Below are positions 33,001-38,549 of a stretch of 64,000 bases of DNA, in pieces. The notes under the pieces are model-generated. The model did no database searches. It saw only the letters and a list, made by a program, of their open reading frames with translations, and was not told the origin of the DNA. The stretch spans positions 39,459 to 103,458 of IMG/VR virus record IMGVR_UViG_3300032286_000926, one strand, 5' to 3'. The DNA comes from a virus. The translations under genes and the position numbers were made by a program. The first letter of the stretch is position 1. Every line of letters begins with the position of its first letter.

Positions 33001-34295
33001 CAATTGATGATTCAACATCTTCAGTTAAAGGTTCTGTTAAAATTACGGAACAAGCTAATAATATAAACTTTGTAATTTATGCTATTACAGGTAATCACAC
33101 TCATGGTGCCACATCTTTTGATATACCAGTTTCATACTTGTCGGGTGTAACAACACAATTTGCTAATAATGCGAATGTAATAACATCATTCCTTGTAACC
33201 GGTGATAGAGGTGATTCTGGTATTTCCGGTTGGTCTGGTCGTTCTGGTTATTCTGGTTACTCCGGCATCTCTGGTATTTCTGGATATTCTGGATATTCTG
33301 GTTCTGGTATTTCTGGATATTCTGGATATTCTGGTTCTGGTATTTCTGGTTATTCTGGTTATTCTGGATCAGGCATTAGTGGTTACTCCGGTTATTCTGG
33401 TTCAGGTATAAGTGGTTACTCCGGTTATTCTGGTTCTGGTATCTCTGGTTATTCTGGTTACTCTGGTTCGTCTGGTATTTCTGGTTACTCCGGTTATTCT
33501 GGTTCAGGAGTTTCTGGTTACTCTGGTTACTCTGGCTCTGGTATTTCAGGTTATAGTGGATACTCCGGTTCAGGCATTAGTGGATATTCTGGTTACTCTG
33601 GTTCGTCTGGTATTTCAGGTTATAGTGGATATTCTGGTATAAATGGCACAGGTTCTTCAGGAATATCCGGTTATTCTGGTTACTCTGGTACCAATGGTAC
33701 CAATGGCAGTAACGGCAATTCTGGTATTTCTGGTTACTCCGGTTATTCTGGTACCTCAGGTACCTCAGGTATCTCAGGATATTCAGGATATTCTGGTTGG
33801 TCTGGTACAGCTGGACCATCAACTTCGATTAATGCCACAGATGATTCATCAACAACTACATTATATCCAGTCATGGTGGGTGCTGCTGGTTCTGCACAAA
33901 CACCTAAAGTATCAACAACTAAGATTTATTTTAATGCGTCCACAGGAACAATTTACGCAACTGCTAAGTCATTCTTAATTCCTCACCCAACAATTGAAGG
34001 TAAGAAATTAGTATATGGCTCGTTAGAGGGACCTGAGAACGGTGTTTATGTTCGTGGTACTTTAAATGGTGAAAACACAATTGAGTTGCCTGATTATTGG
34101 ACTAAGTTGGTTGATAAAAATACTATTACAGTAAATCTTACCGCAATTGGTAAACCACAAAATCTTTATGTTCAAAACATTACAGACAATGTAATCACTA
34201 TTGCAAACGGTAATTGGTTTAATAAAGATATTAACTGTTACTTTACTGTATATGCAGAACGTATTGATATTGCAAAACTTGTGGTAGAACAATAA
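27003..34295 (+). CDS. Giant collagen-like (Gly-X-Ser) modular tail fibre
   Basis: 2430 aa. Gly-X-Ser tracts (X mainly Tyr, Ile, Trp, Thr) alternate with globular modules. A strand-rich module lies at about 159-312 and a VGDIYYVTDVGSLYVWNG module at 337-388. A 128-residue module (starts GKEGQFGGASFYN) occurs three times, at 426-553, 1032-1159 and 1944-2071. A C1q/jelly-roll-like module lies at about 1498-1641 (FKPTVAGYYSLNAMVWW), and at about 1718-1802 an 85-residue module shared with the gene at 36580. The C-terminus, from about residue 2275, starts with DDSSTTTLYPVMV as in the 1502 fibre but then has FLIPHPTIEGKKLVYGSLEG, a C-terminal domain I recall from fibres of marine T4-like phages, in place of S74. 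It would be a very long flexible fibre; its position implies host adhesion. Confidence 0.85.
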   Translation: MSNNRIHSGKTKKIPSANVSAERYEFISLGETEPDLGVPAGNSYVLSANTNGTRAWVHPTAIQGTSGYSGYSGTSGYSGYSGTSGWSGISGYSGYSGTSGYSGISGYSGISGWSGISGYSGYSGISGYSGYSGISGYSGYSGISGYSGISGYSGYSGVTPETTTYTANSISLTNGVYVSGNVGSVQTFNDGNQYILTDGSNTGPAWIVDVGFTGVTSFNQVDLNIQYTQNSGHTVYIQLYNNNTTTWDNIGSYNGLSGYVQFQLGVIDYAAYINAGAVSVRLYHSNTGNPAHQSNIDYVAIVDSISGGQGPRGLSGTSGYSGYSGKSGYSGYSGQAGSAIAIKGSVATFTSLPSTGNNVGDIYYVTDVGSLYVWNGASWDLIGQIAGASGISGYSGYSGTSGWSGISGYSGYSGISGWSGTSGFSGKEGQFGGASFYNIFTTGTPAANGQIALNNASVSLATTLTYDFEDRFSTNAYSFIQTIDDSTSSIKGSVKITEQANTLNFVIYAITGNHTHGVTSFDIPVSYLSGPTTGFANNANVITSFLVTGDRGDSGTSGFSGISGYSGYSGISGWSGRSGYSGYSGISGYSGYSGISGWSGISGYSGYSGISGWSGISGYSGYSGISGWSGISGYSGYSGISGWSGISGYSGYSGTSGWSGISGYSGTSGWSGISGYSGYSGTSGWSGISGYSGYSGISGYSGYSGISGYSGYSGISGWSGISGYSGYSGISGWSGISGYSGYSGISGWSGISGYSGYSGISGWSGISGYSGYSGISGWSGISGYSGYSGYSGDSGISGYSGYSGRSGYSGYSGTSGWSGISGYSGYSGISGWSGISGYSGYSGISGWSGISGYSGYSGISGWSGISGYSGYSGTSGWSGISGYSGYSGISGWSGISGYSGYSGISGWSGISGYSGYSGISGWSGISGYSGYSGTSGWSGISGYSGYSGTSGWSGISGYSGYSGISGWSGISGYSGYSGISGYSGYSGISGWSGISGYSGYSGYSGISGWSGISGYSGYSGYSGASGQSGFSGKEGQFGGASFYNIFVTGAPSGNGQIALNNSNLSLATTLSYDFEDRFNSNVFSFIQTIDDSTSSIKGSVKITEQANNINFVIYAITGTSTQQANAFIIPVSYLSGVTTQFAINSNVISSFIVTGDKGDIGTSGYSGYSGKSGYSGYSGDSGISGYSGYSGRSGYSGYSGTSGWSGISGYSGYSGISGWSGISGYSGYSGISGWSGISGYSGYSGISGWSGISGYSGYSGISGWSGISGYSGYSGISGWSGISGYSGYSGTSGWSGTSGYSGYSGTSGWSGISGYSGYSGISGWSGISGYSGYSGISGWSGISGYSGYSGTSGWSGISGYSGYSGSGISGYSGYSGISGWSGISGYSGYSGISGWSGISGYSGYSGISGWSGISGYSGYSGISGWSGISGYSGYSGISGWSGISGYSGYSGTSGWSGISGYSGYSGISGFSAYSGYSGYSGRSGYSGYSGYSGQDGGMLTPSTYVMRAVKNGSPQTITSNSDTVVTLIDDFDPQGWFTSNQFKPTVAGYYSLNAMVWWNAASVTNNQTNIQFRKNGSTQLAIDQTQTLTGSGYAQLLATITYFNGTTDYVEITAYTGNTTSQDINGSTNGTYFTASLIAYGQSGWSGYSGYSGYSGLSGISGYSGYSGSGISGYSGYSGSGISGYSGYSGSGISGYSGYSGISGWSGISGYSGYSGLGYAGLTSSSNITIGTGSKTFTTNLTVTQTAFTVGNRVRITYPTNPVNFMEGVITGFTTNQLVVNVDYTGGSGLLTLWNIVDAGAVGTSGYSGYSGTSGASGISGYSGYSGSGISGYSGYSGSGISGYSGYSGSGISGYSGYSGSGVSGYSGYSGSGISGYSGYSGSGISGYSGYSGSGISGYSGYSGSGISGYSGYSGSGISGYSGYSGTSGISGYSGYSGTSGFSGKEGQFGGASFYNTFSTGTPSANGQIALNNTNLSLATTLTYDFEDRFGSNAYSFIQTIDDSTSSVKGSVKITEQANNINFVIYAITGNHTHGATSFDIPVSYLSGVTTQFANNANVITSFLVTGDRGDSGISGWSGRSGYSGYSGISGISGYSGYSGSGISGYSGYSGSGISGYSGYSGSGISGYSGYSGSGISGYSGYSGSGISGYSGYSGSSGISGYSGYSGSGVSGYSGYSGSGISGYSGYSGSGISGYSGYSGSSGISGYSGYSGINGTGSSGISGYSGYSGTNGTNGSNGNSGISGYSGYSGTSGTSGISGYSGYSGWSGTAGPSTSINATDDSSTTTLYPVMVGAAGSAQTPKVSTTKIYFNASTGTIYATAKSFLIPHPTIEGKKLVYGSLEGPENGVYVRGTLNGENTIELPDYWTKLVDKNTITVNLTAIGKPQNLYVQNITDNVITIANGNWFNKDINCYFTVYAERIDIAKLVVEQ
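28278..28661 (+). repeat. 128-residue fibre module, copy 1 of 3
   Basis: 384 bp encoding a globular module that starts GKEGQFGGASFYN and ends VTGDRGD. The same-length module recurs at 30096-30479 and 32832-33215 in the same frame. Copies are close in protein sequence, with many silent differences in DNA. Confidence 0.9.
30096..30479 (+). repeat. 128-residue fibre module, copy 2 of 3
   Basis: Same length as copies 1 and 3. It differs most in the centre (ITGTSTQQANAFIIPV in place of ITGNHTHGVTSFDIPV) and ends VTGDKGD. It sits between two long Gly-X-Ser tracts. Confidence 0.9.
32832..33215 (+). repeat. 128-residue fibre module, copy 3 of 3
   Basis: Closest to copy 1, including the shared ITGNHTHG segment. 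It separates two stretches of the 11-residue Gly-Ser-interrupted repeat. Confidence 0.9.
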
Positions 34296-34972
34296 TGGGT
34301 GTAAATTATAATCCTCAAATTGTTACTAGCGGATTAACATTAGCTTTAGATGCAGCCAATCCAAAAAGTTATCCTGGTACAGGTACAACTTGGTCTGATT
34401 TAAGTGGTAATAGTAACAATGGTACATTAACTAATGGTCCAACTTATACTACTAATAACGCCGGAGCTTTAATTTTTGATGGTTCAAATGACCATATTGC
34501 TTCTTTTGCAACCCAATTATCTGGTACAGGAAGCAAATCAATAGGAGTTTGGTTTTTAACAACATCAGCAATCCGTCAAGGTTTATGTGGAACAAGAGTA
34601 GATGCAGTTTCAAACCAAGGTTGGGTATTTTTAATTAATAGAACTACAGCCGGTAATTTAACATATTTTGTTACTGGCGGTAGTGAGATAGAATTAGCCG
34701 CCGGAATAACAACAAATACATGGTATTATGCGGTAGTAACTTATGCTTCTTCTGTTGCAAGATTATATATTAATGGTAAATTTCTTGGGTCTGTATCGGG
34801 ATTTACGGCACCATCATCATCAACATATAATGGTACTATTGGTGGTGAAGGACAATCCAGTTTGGGTGGATTTGCTGGAAGAATATCAAATCTTCAAATT
34901 TACAATCGTCTTATAACTGCTGAAGAAGTTTTAGAAAATTTCAATGCTCAACGAGGAAGGTATGGCATATAA
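34295..34972 (+). CDS. LamG/concanavalin-like protein (first of three)
   Basis: 225 aa. The N-terminus VTSGLTLALDAANPKSYPG and WSDLSGNSNNGTLTNGPTY, then ALIFDGSNDHI, is the start of a LamG-type (concanavalin A-like) jelly-roll; the WYYAVVTYASSVARLYING strand pair near residue 145 is its other hallmark. It ends with ISNLQIYNRLITAEEVLENF and a basic tail, NAQRGRYGI. LamG domains bind glycans or proteins. The gene shares one base with the giant fibre stop (TAATG) and with the next start. Two paralogues follow within 1.6 kb. It is probably a receptor-binding decoration on fibres or capsid. Confidence 0.82.
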   Translation: MGVNYNPQIVTSGLTLALDAANPKSYPGTGTTWSDLSGNSNNGTLTNGPTYTTNNAGALIFDGSNDHIASFATQLSGTGSKSIGVWFLTTSAIRQGLCGTRVDAVSNQGWVFLINRTTAGNLTYFVTGGSEIELAAGITTNTWYYAVVTYASSVARLYINGKFLGSVSGFTAPSSSTYNGTIGGEGQSSLGGFAGRISNLQIYNRLITAEEVLENFNAQRGRYGI

Positions 34973-35220
34973 TGTATGAACAAAGACAATACTTAATTAT
35001 ACCAACAACAGAATTATTCAAAGTTGATTTTTTACAAATTGAAGAAACTTCTATTGACACGGTAAGAAAATCGGTTGACAACACAAAAACATTTATTAAA
35101 TGGAATGGTGAAGAACCAACTTTTATTTCTGAAATTTTAAATTCAGAAGGACCATATAACCACGATGAAATTTTAGATATTCTTTCTACGGAAGAATGGA
35201 ATTTTATGGAAACTATTTAA
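34972..35220 (+). CDS. Hypothetical protein between LamG genes
   Basis: 82 aa, not recognised. It is acidic and mixed alpha/beta, with RQYLIIPTTELFKVDFLQIE, then a short basic loop, KTFIKWNGEEPTFI, and a helical end, DEILDILSTEEWNF. It overlaps both neighbours by one base (TAATG on each side), so it is translated as part of the LamG cassette. Small proteins in such positions can be chaperones or fibre-linked accessory proteins. No motif here shows which. Confidence 0.6.
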   Translation: MYEQRQYLIIPTTELFKVDFLQIEETSIDTVRKSVDNTKTFIKWNGEEPTFISEILNSEGPYNHDEILDILSTEEWNFMETI

Positions 35221-35885
35221 TGGCACTTAACCATTCACCATCTATTGTTACAAATGGACTAACCATTTGTTTGGATGCAGCCAATTCCAAATCATATTCT
35301 GGTTCTGGTACTGCATGGAATGATATTAGTGGTAATGGAAATAATGCAATTTTAGAAGGCACACCAACATATAGTGCTGCAAATAATGGTAGTTTTGTGT
35401 TTAATGGAACATCACAATCTGCCAATTTAGGAAATGTAATTGTATCTACAACTGCATTTTCAGCATCAGCTTGGGTTTATGATACTGATACTGCTGGTGG
35501 TTATAGACATATAATAGCAAAAGATGGTCAATTTTTATTTAGAATTGATAGCACTGCTGAAGGTGGTAATTTAAGTGCTTTTGTTTACATAGCAGGAACT
35601 CCAGAACCTAGGTTGTCAACTGCTTGGACAAAAAACGTTTGGGCTAATGTATGTTTTGTATGGAACACAGATGGTACTCTTAGATTGTTTATTAATGGTG
35701 TGTTAAAAAATTCTTCATCTACTCGTACTGGAATTTCAAGTACAAATACAATTTTTAGAGTTGGTGGATACACTAGCAATTATTTTAAAGGCAATATTTC
35801 TAATTCTATGTTTTACAATAGAACACTTACTAATGAAGAAGTATTACAAAACTTTAATGCCCTCAAAGGAAGGTACGGTATATGA
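35220..35885 (+). CDS. LamG/concanavalin-like protein (second of three)
   Basis: 221 aa from the ATG at 35220, which overlaps the previous stop by one base; the longer frame from 35196 would add eight residues lying inside the previous gene. The residue pattern matches the first copy: IVTNGLTICLDAANSKSY, NDISGNGNNAIL, FVFNGTSQ, a WANVCFVWNTDGTLRLFING strand pair and the ending EEVLQNFNALKGRYGI. The core strands are conserved while loops differ between the three copies. The stop overlaps the third copy's ATG by 4 bp. Confidence 0.8.
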   Translation: MALNHSPSIVTNGLTICLDAANSKSYSGSGTAWNDISGNGNNAILEGTPTYSAANNGSFVFNGTSQSANLGNVIVSTTAFSASAWVYDTDTAGGYRHIIAKDGQFLFRIDSTAEGGNLSAFVYIAGTPEPRLSTAWTKNVWANVCFVWNTDGTLRLFINGVLKNSSSTRTGISSTNTIFRVGGYTSNYFKGNISNSMFYNRTLTNEEVLQNFNALKGRYGI

Positions 35886-36568
35886 GTGTTTATAGTGGAC
35901 CTGAAGTTGTAAATGATGGATTAGTTTTATCTTTTGATGCAGCTAGTTTAAAAAGTTATTCTGGTTCTGGTAACGTTTGGTATGATATTAGTGTTAATAA
36001 TTCTTCAGCAACATTAAATAACTCACCATCTTTTAGTGGTTCTAATAATGGTTATTTGCAATTCAATGGCACTAATCAAAATGGAAATTTGGTTACTCCA
36101 TCTTTAATACCTACTGGTAATTTGATTTCTATTGGAGTTTGGTGTTATGGTATCGTATCAAAAGCACAAACATTATTATTTGGTATTAATGCTTCTGGTA
36201 GTAGAACTATAAATTTACACTTACCATATTCAAGTAATATTGCTTATTGGGATGCCGGTGGAACAACAGTATATGATAGAATTGCAGTAAGTGTTGATAC
36301 TGGTTATCAAGGATGGCATTATTGGGCTGCTACTAAAAATGCAACTAGTGGTGTAATGAACTTGTATAAAGATGGTGTATTAATAGCTACAGGAACTGGT
36401 AAAACAATACCACTAGATACAACTACGCAAGTTAATATATGTAGTTATAATAATCAAGTTGATTATCATCAAGGTTATATTTCTAAAATAGAAATTTATA
36501 ATAAAGAATTAACAGCTGAAGAAATAAGAAATAATTTTAATGCCCACCGTGGTCGTTTTAACATCTAA
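35882..36568 (+). CDS. LamG/concanavalin-like protein (third of three)
   Basis: 228 aa, the same fold pattern as the two upstream genes: VNDGLVLSFDAASLKSY, WYDISVNNSSATL, YLQFNGTNQ, WHYWAATKNATSGVMNLYKD and the ending EEIRNNFNAHRGRFNI. The C-terminal segment E-E-(V/I)-x-x-N-F-N-A followed by a basic RGR(Y/F) tail is the best conserved part of all three, suggesting a shared docking element. A late promoter motif lies right after its stop. Three tandem diverged copies suggest repertoire expansion of a surface-binding protein. Confidence 0.8.
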   Translation: MSVYSGPEVVNDGLVLSFDAASLKSYSGSGNVWYDISVNNSSATLNNSPSFSGSNNGYLQFNGTNQNGNLVTPSLIPTGNLISIGVWCYGIVSKAQTLLFGINASGSRTINLHLPYSSNIAYWDAGGTTVYDRIAVSVDTGYQGWHYWAATKNATSGVMNLYKDGVLIATGTGKTIPLDTTTQVNICSYNNQVDYHQGYISKIEIYNKELTAEEIRNNFNAHRGRFNI

Positions 36569-36574
36569 TAAATA
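36567..36574 (+). promoter_or_regulatory. T4-type late promoter motif with start on the ATG (AATAAATA)
   Basis: AATAAATA ends 6 bases before the ATG at 36580. In T4 the octamer is centred about 10 bp upstream of the start, so its last base is near -6 and transcription would begin on the A of the ATG. No ribosome site lies in the gap. This predicts a leaderless mRNA from this promoter. The motif differs from consensus at the first base. Confidence 0.5.
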
Positions 36575-36579
36575 GAACT

Positions 36580-38250
36580 ATGGCAAATACATATAAAAAT
36601 ATAGTAATCACACCAAATAGTGGATCCACAACAGATGATCCAAAGATTGTCTTTTCTGGTGCAAACACTTCGGTAAATACTGATATTACTCTCAGAGTAT
36701 ATCCTACATCCAATGGAACCGTATCACTTGAAGGTTCGGCTGGTCAATTATTTTCTATTACCAATCAATTAACAGGAACAATATATTCTGTTAATGATAT
36801 TTCTGGTATTCCTAGTATTGAAGTTCTTGATAATGGTGATGTGAAACTTGCACAATATAATGGTAATGTTCTTATCGGAACAGGCACAGATAATAATGTA
36901 GATAAATTTCAAATTGTTGGTTCTGCAAATGCAACATCGCTTAGTGTTCGAGGATATGGTCCAGTCATTAATACTAGTGGTTATTGGATTGGTGCCGGTT
37001 CTACTGGTACATCTGGTTACTCCGGTTATTCTGGTTCGTCTGGTATCTCTGGTTATAGTGGATATTCAGGTAAAGGTTATGATGGTTTAACATCTACAAC
37101 ATCTACAACTATTGCAACAGGTTCTAAAGCATTTACAGTAAACCAAACACAAGGAACAAATGCATATGTTGTAGGTGCAAGAGTTCGAGTTGCAAGTTCA
37201 GCATCACCAGCCAACTTTATGGAAGGTTCAATAACTGCTTACACTACAACAACATTAACAGTTAACGTAGATTTAATTGGCGGTTCAGGAACTATAGCTT
37301 CTTGGAATATTAGTATAACTGGTAGTGCTGGAACTTCAGGATATTCTGGTTATTCTGGTTCTGGTATTTCTGGTTACTCCGGTTATTCCGGTTCTGGTAT
37401 CTCTGGTTACTCCGGTTATTCCGGTTCAGGAGTTTCTGGTTATTCTGGTTATTCCGGTTCTGGTATCTCAGGTTATAGTGGATATTCCGGTTCTGGTATT
37501 TCAGGATACTCTGGTTACTCCGGAACTTCTGGTATCTCCGGTTACTCCGGTTATTCTGGATCAGGCATCTCTGGTTACTCCGGTTACTCTGGTTCAGGAA
37601 TTTCTGGTTATTCTGGATATTCCGGTTCAGGTATTAGTGGTTACTCTGGATATTCCGGTTCTGGTATCTCTGGTTACTCCGGTTATTCCGGTTCAGGAGT
37701 TTCTGGCTATTCTGGATATTCCGGTTCTGGTATCTCTGGTTACTCCGGTTATTCCGGTTCAGGAGTTTCTGGCTATTCTGGATATTCCGGTTCTGGTATC
37801 TCTGGTTATAGTGGATATTCTGGTTCTGGAGTTTCTGGCTATTCTGGTTACTCAGGTTGGTCTGGTCCTACTGGTACTGGCACATCTGGTTATTCCGGTT
37901 ATTCTGGTGCAGCTGGTTATGGAACACTAAGAATACTCTCACAAACAACCACCGCAACTTTGGCAATTAATAGTGATAGTTATGATGCCGCTTTTGTTAC
38001 TGCATTGGCTGGAACTATGGCCGTATCTGCACCAACAGGTTCACCATCAAATGGTCAAAAAATAATTATTAGAATTAAAGATAACGGTACAATTAGGTCT
38101 ATTTCATGGACAACTACATCAGGTGGTTGGAGACCGGTTGCTACTGTATTACCAACAGTTACTATTGCCAATAAAACACTTTATGTTGCTGCTCTATATA
38201 ATACTGAAGAAACTTATTGGGATGTAATTGCAGTTGCACAACAAGCTTAA
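36580..38250 (+). CDS. Collagen-like (Gly-X-Ser) tail fibre, short form
   Basis: 556 aa. Residues 1-140 form a beta-rich N-terminus (ANTYKNIVITPNSGSTTDDP). Residues 142-164 are a short Gly-X-Ser tract. Residues about 165-248 are a globular module (GYDGLTSTTSTTIATGSKAF, then VGARVRVASS and NFMEGSITAYTT) shared with residues 1718-1802 of the giant fibre. Residues 250-443 are mostly 11-residue units with the GS interruption. Residues 446-556 form a C-terminal knob with SNGQKIIIRIKDNGT and LYVAALYNTEETYWDVIAV. There is no S74 chaperone. The knob looks like a small trimerising or receptor-binding head. It has a late promoter close to its ATG and no visible ribosome site. Confidence 0.82.
   Translation: MANTYKNIVITPNSGSTTDDPKIVFSGANTSVNTDITLRVYPTSNGTVSLEGSAGQLFSITNQLTGTIYSVNDISGIPSIEVLDNGDVKLAQYNGNVLIGTGTDNNVDKFQIVGSANATSLSVRGYGPVINTSGYWIGAGSTGTSGYSGYSGSSGISGYSGYSGKGYDGLTSTTSTTIATGSKAFTVNQTQGTNAYVVGARVRVASSASPANFMEGSITAYTTTTLTVNVDLIGGSGTIASWNISITGSAGTSGYSGYSGSGISGYSGYSGSGISGYSGYSGSGVSGYSGYSGSGISGYSGYSGSGISGYSGYSGTSGISGYSGYSGSGISGYSGYSGSGISGYSGYSGSGISGYSGYSGSGISGYSGYSGSGVSGYSGYSGSGISGYSGYSGSGVSGYSGYSGSGISGYSGYSGSGVSGYSGYSGWSGPTGTGTSGYSGYSGAAGYGTLRILSQTTTATLAINSDSYDAAFVTALAGTMAVSAPTGSPSNGQKIIIRIKDNGTIRSISWTTTSGGWRPVATVLPTVTIANKTLYVAALYNTEETYWDVIAVAQQA
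37005..37915 (+). repeat. Gly-X-Ser coding tract of the short fibre
   Basis: The tract uses 33-bp units (11 residues, GIS GYS GYS GS) interrupted by one globular module. Within it, bases 37645-37808 have a perfect 66-bp period (two units), checked base by base over 164 bp, indicating a very recent tandem duplication. Confidence 0.95.
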
Positions 38251-38261
38251 TAGAGGGAAAT

Positions 38262-38546
38262 ATGATTAGAATTACTTTTGAAAAAACATTAAATGGTTAT
38301 ACTTTGCGTGATGCTCTTGTGTTACCTGATGACCACAATTTAACAGAAGAAGAACTTGAAGCGATGAAACAACAACGCTTTGATAATTGGTATGCAATTA
38401 TTACCGCACCTCCAGTTGAGGATCCTCCTGCGGATGTACCTTCTGATATTATTGATGTTCCACCAACAGACATTACTCCGGTTGAAACTCCAATTGTGGA
38501 TCCTGTTCCTGAGGATGTTCCACCAACAGACATTACTCCAGTATAA
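38262..38546 (+). CDS. Small fibre-locus protein with acidic Pro-rich tail
   Basis: 94 aa from the ATG at 38262 with GAGGGAAA as ribosome site. A TTG at 38217 opens the frame earlier but lies inside the previous gene. The N-terminal 50 residues (IRITFEKTLNGYTLRDALVL, then LTEEELEAMKQQRFDNWYA) form a strand pair plus helix. I recall small proteins with this FEKT-x-NGYTxRDAL segment in fibre loci of T4-like environmental phages. The remaining 40 residues are repetitive and acidic, with three DVPPTDI-like units and scattered Val/Pro. The tail resembles a flexible linker. The function is unknown, perhaps fibre attachment. Confidence 0.68.
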   Translation: MIRITFEKTLNGYTLRDALVLPDDHNLTEEELEAMKQQRFDNWYAIITAPPVEDPPADVPSDIIDVPPTDITPVETPIVDPVPEDVPPTDITPV

Positions 38547-38549
38547 CAC

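Larger units (their letters stand above)
27192..33820 (+). repeat. Gly-X-Ser coding tracts of the giant fibre
   Basis: The tracts are interrupted by globular modules. Two super-repeats are visible. In the 5' two thirds a 15-residue (45-bp) unit of five triplets, GYS GYS GIS GWS GIS, predominates. In the 3' third an 11-residue (33-bp) unit, GIS GYS GYS GS, predominates, with one residue missing per unit so the triplet phase breaks regularly. Confidence 0.95.

Noticed and set aside
27192-33820. Regular short direct repeats that might look like a CRISPR array
   Set aside because: Units of 9, 33 and 45 bp lie inside one open frame, encode Gly-X-Ser, and have no unique spacers of constant length.
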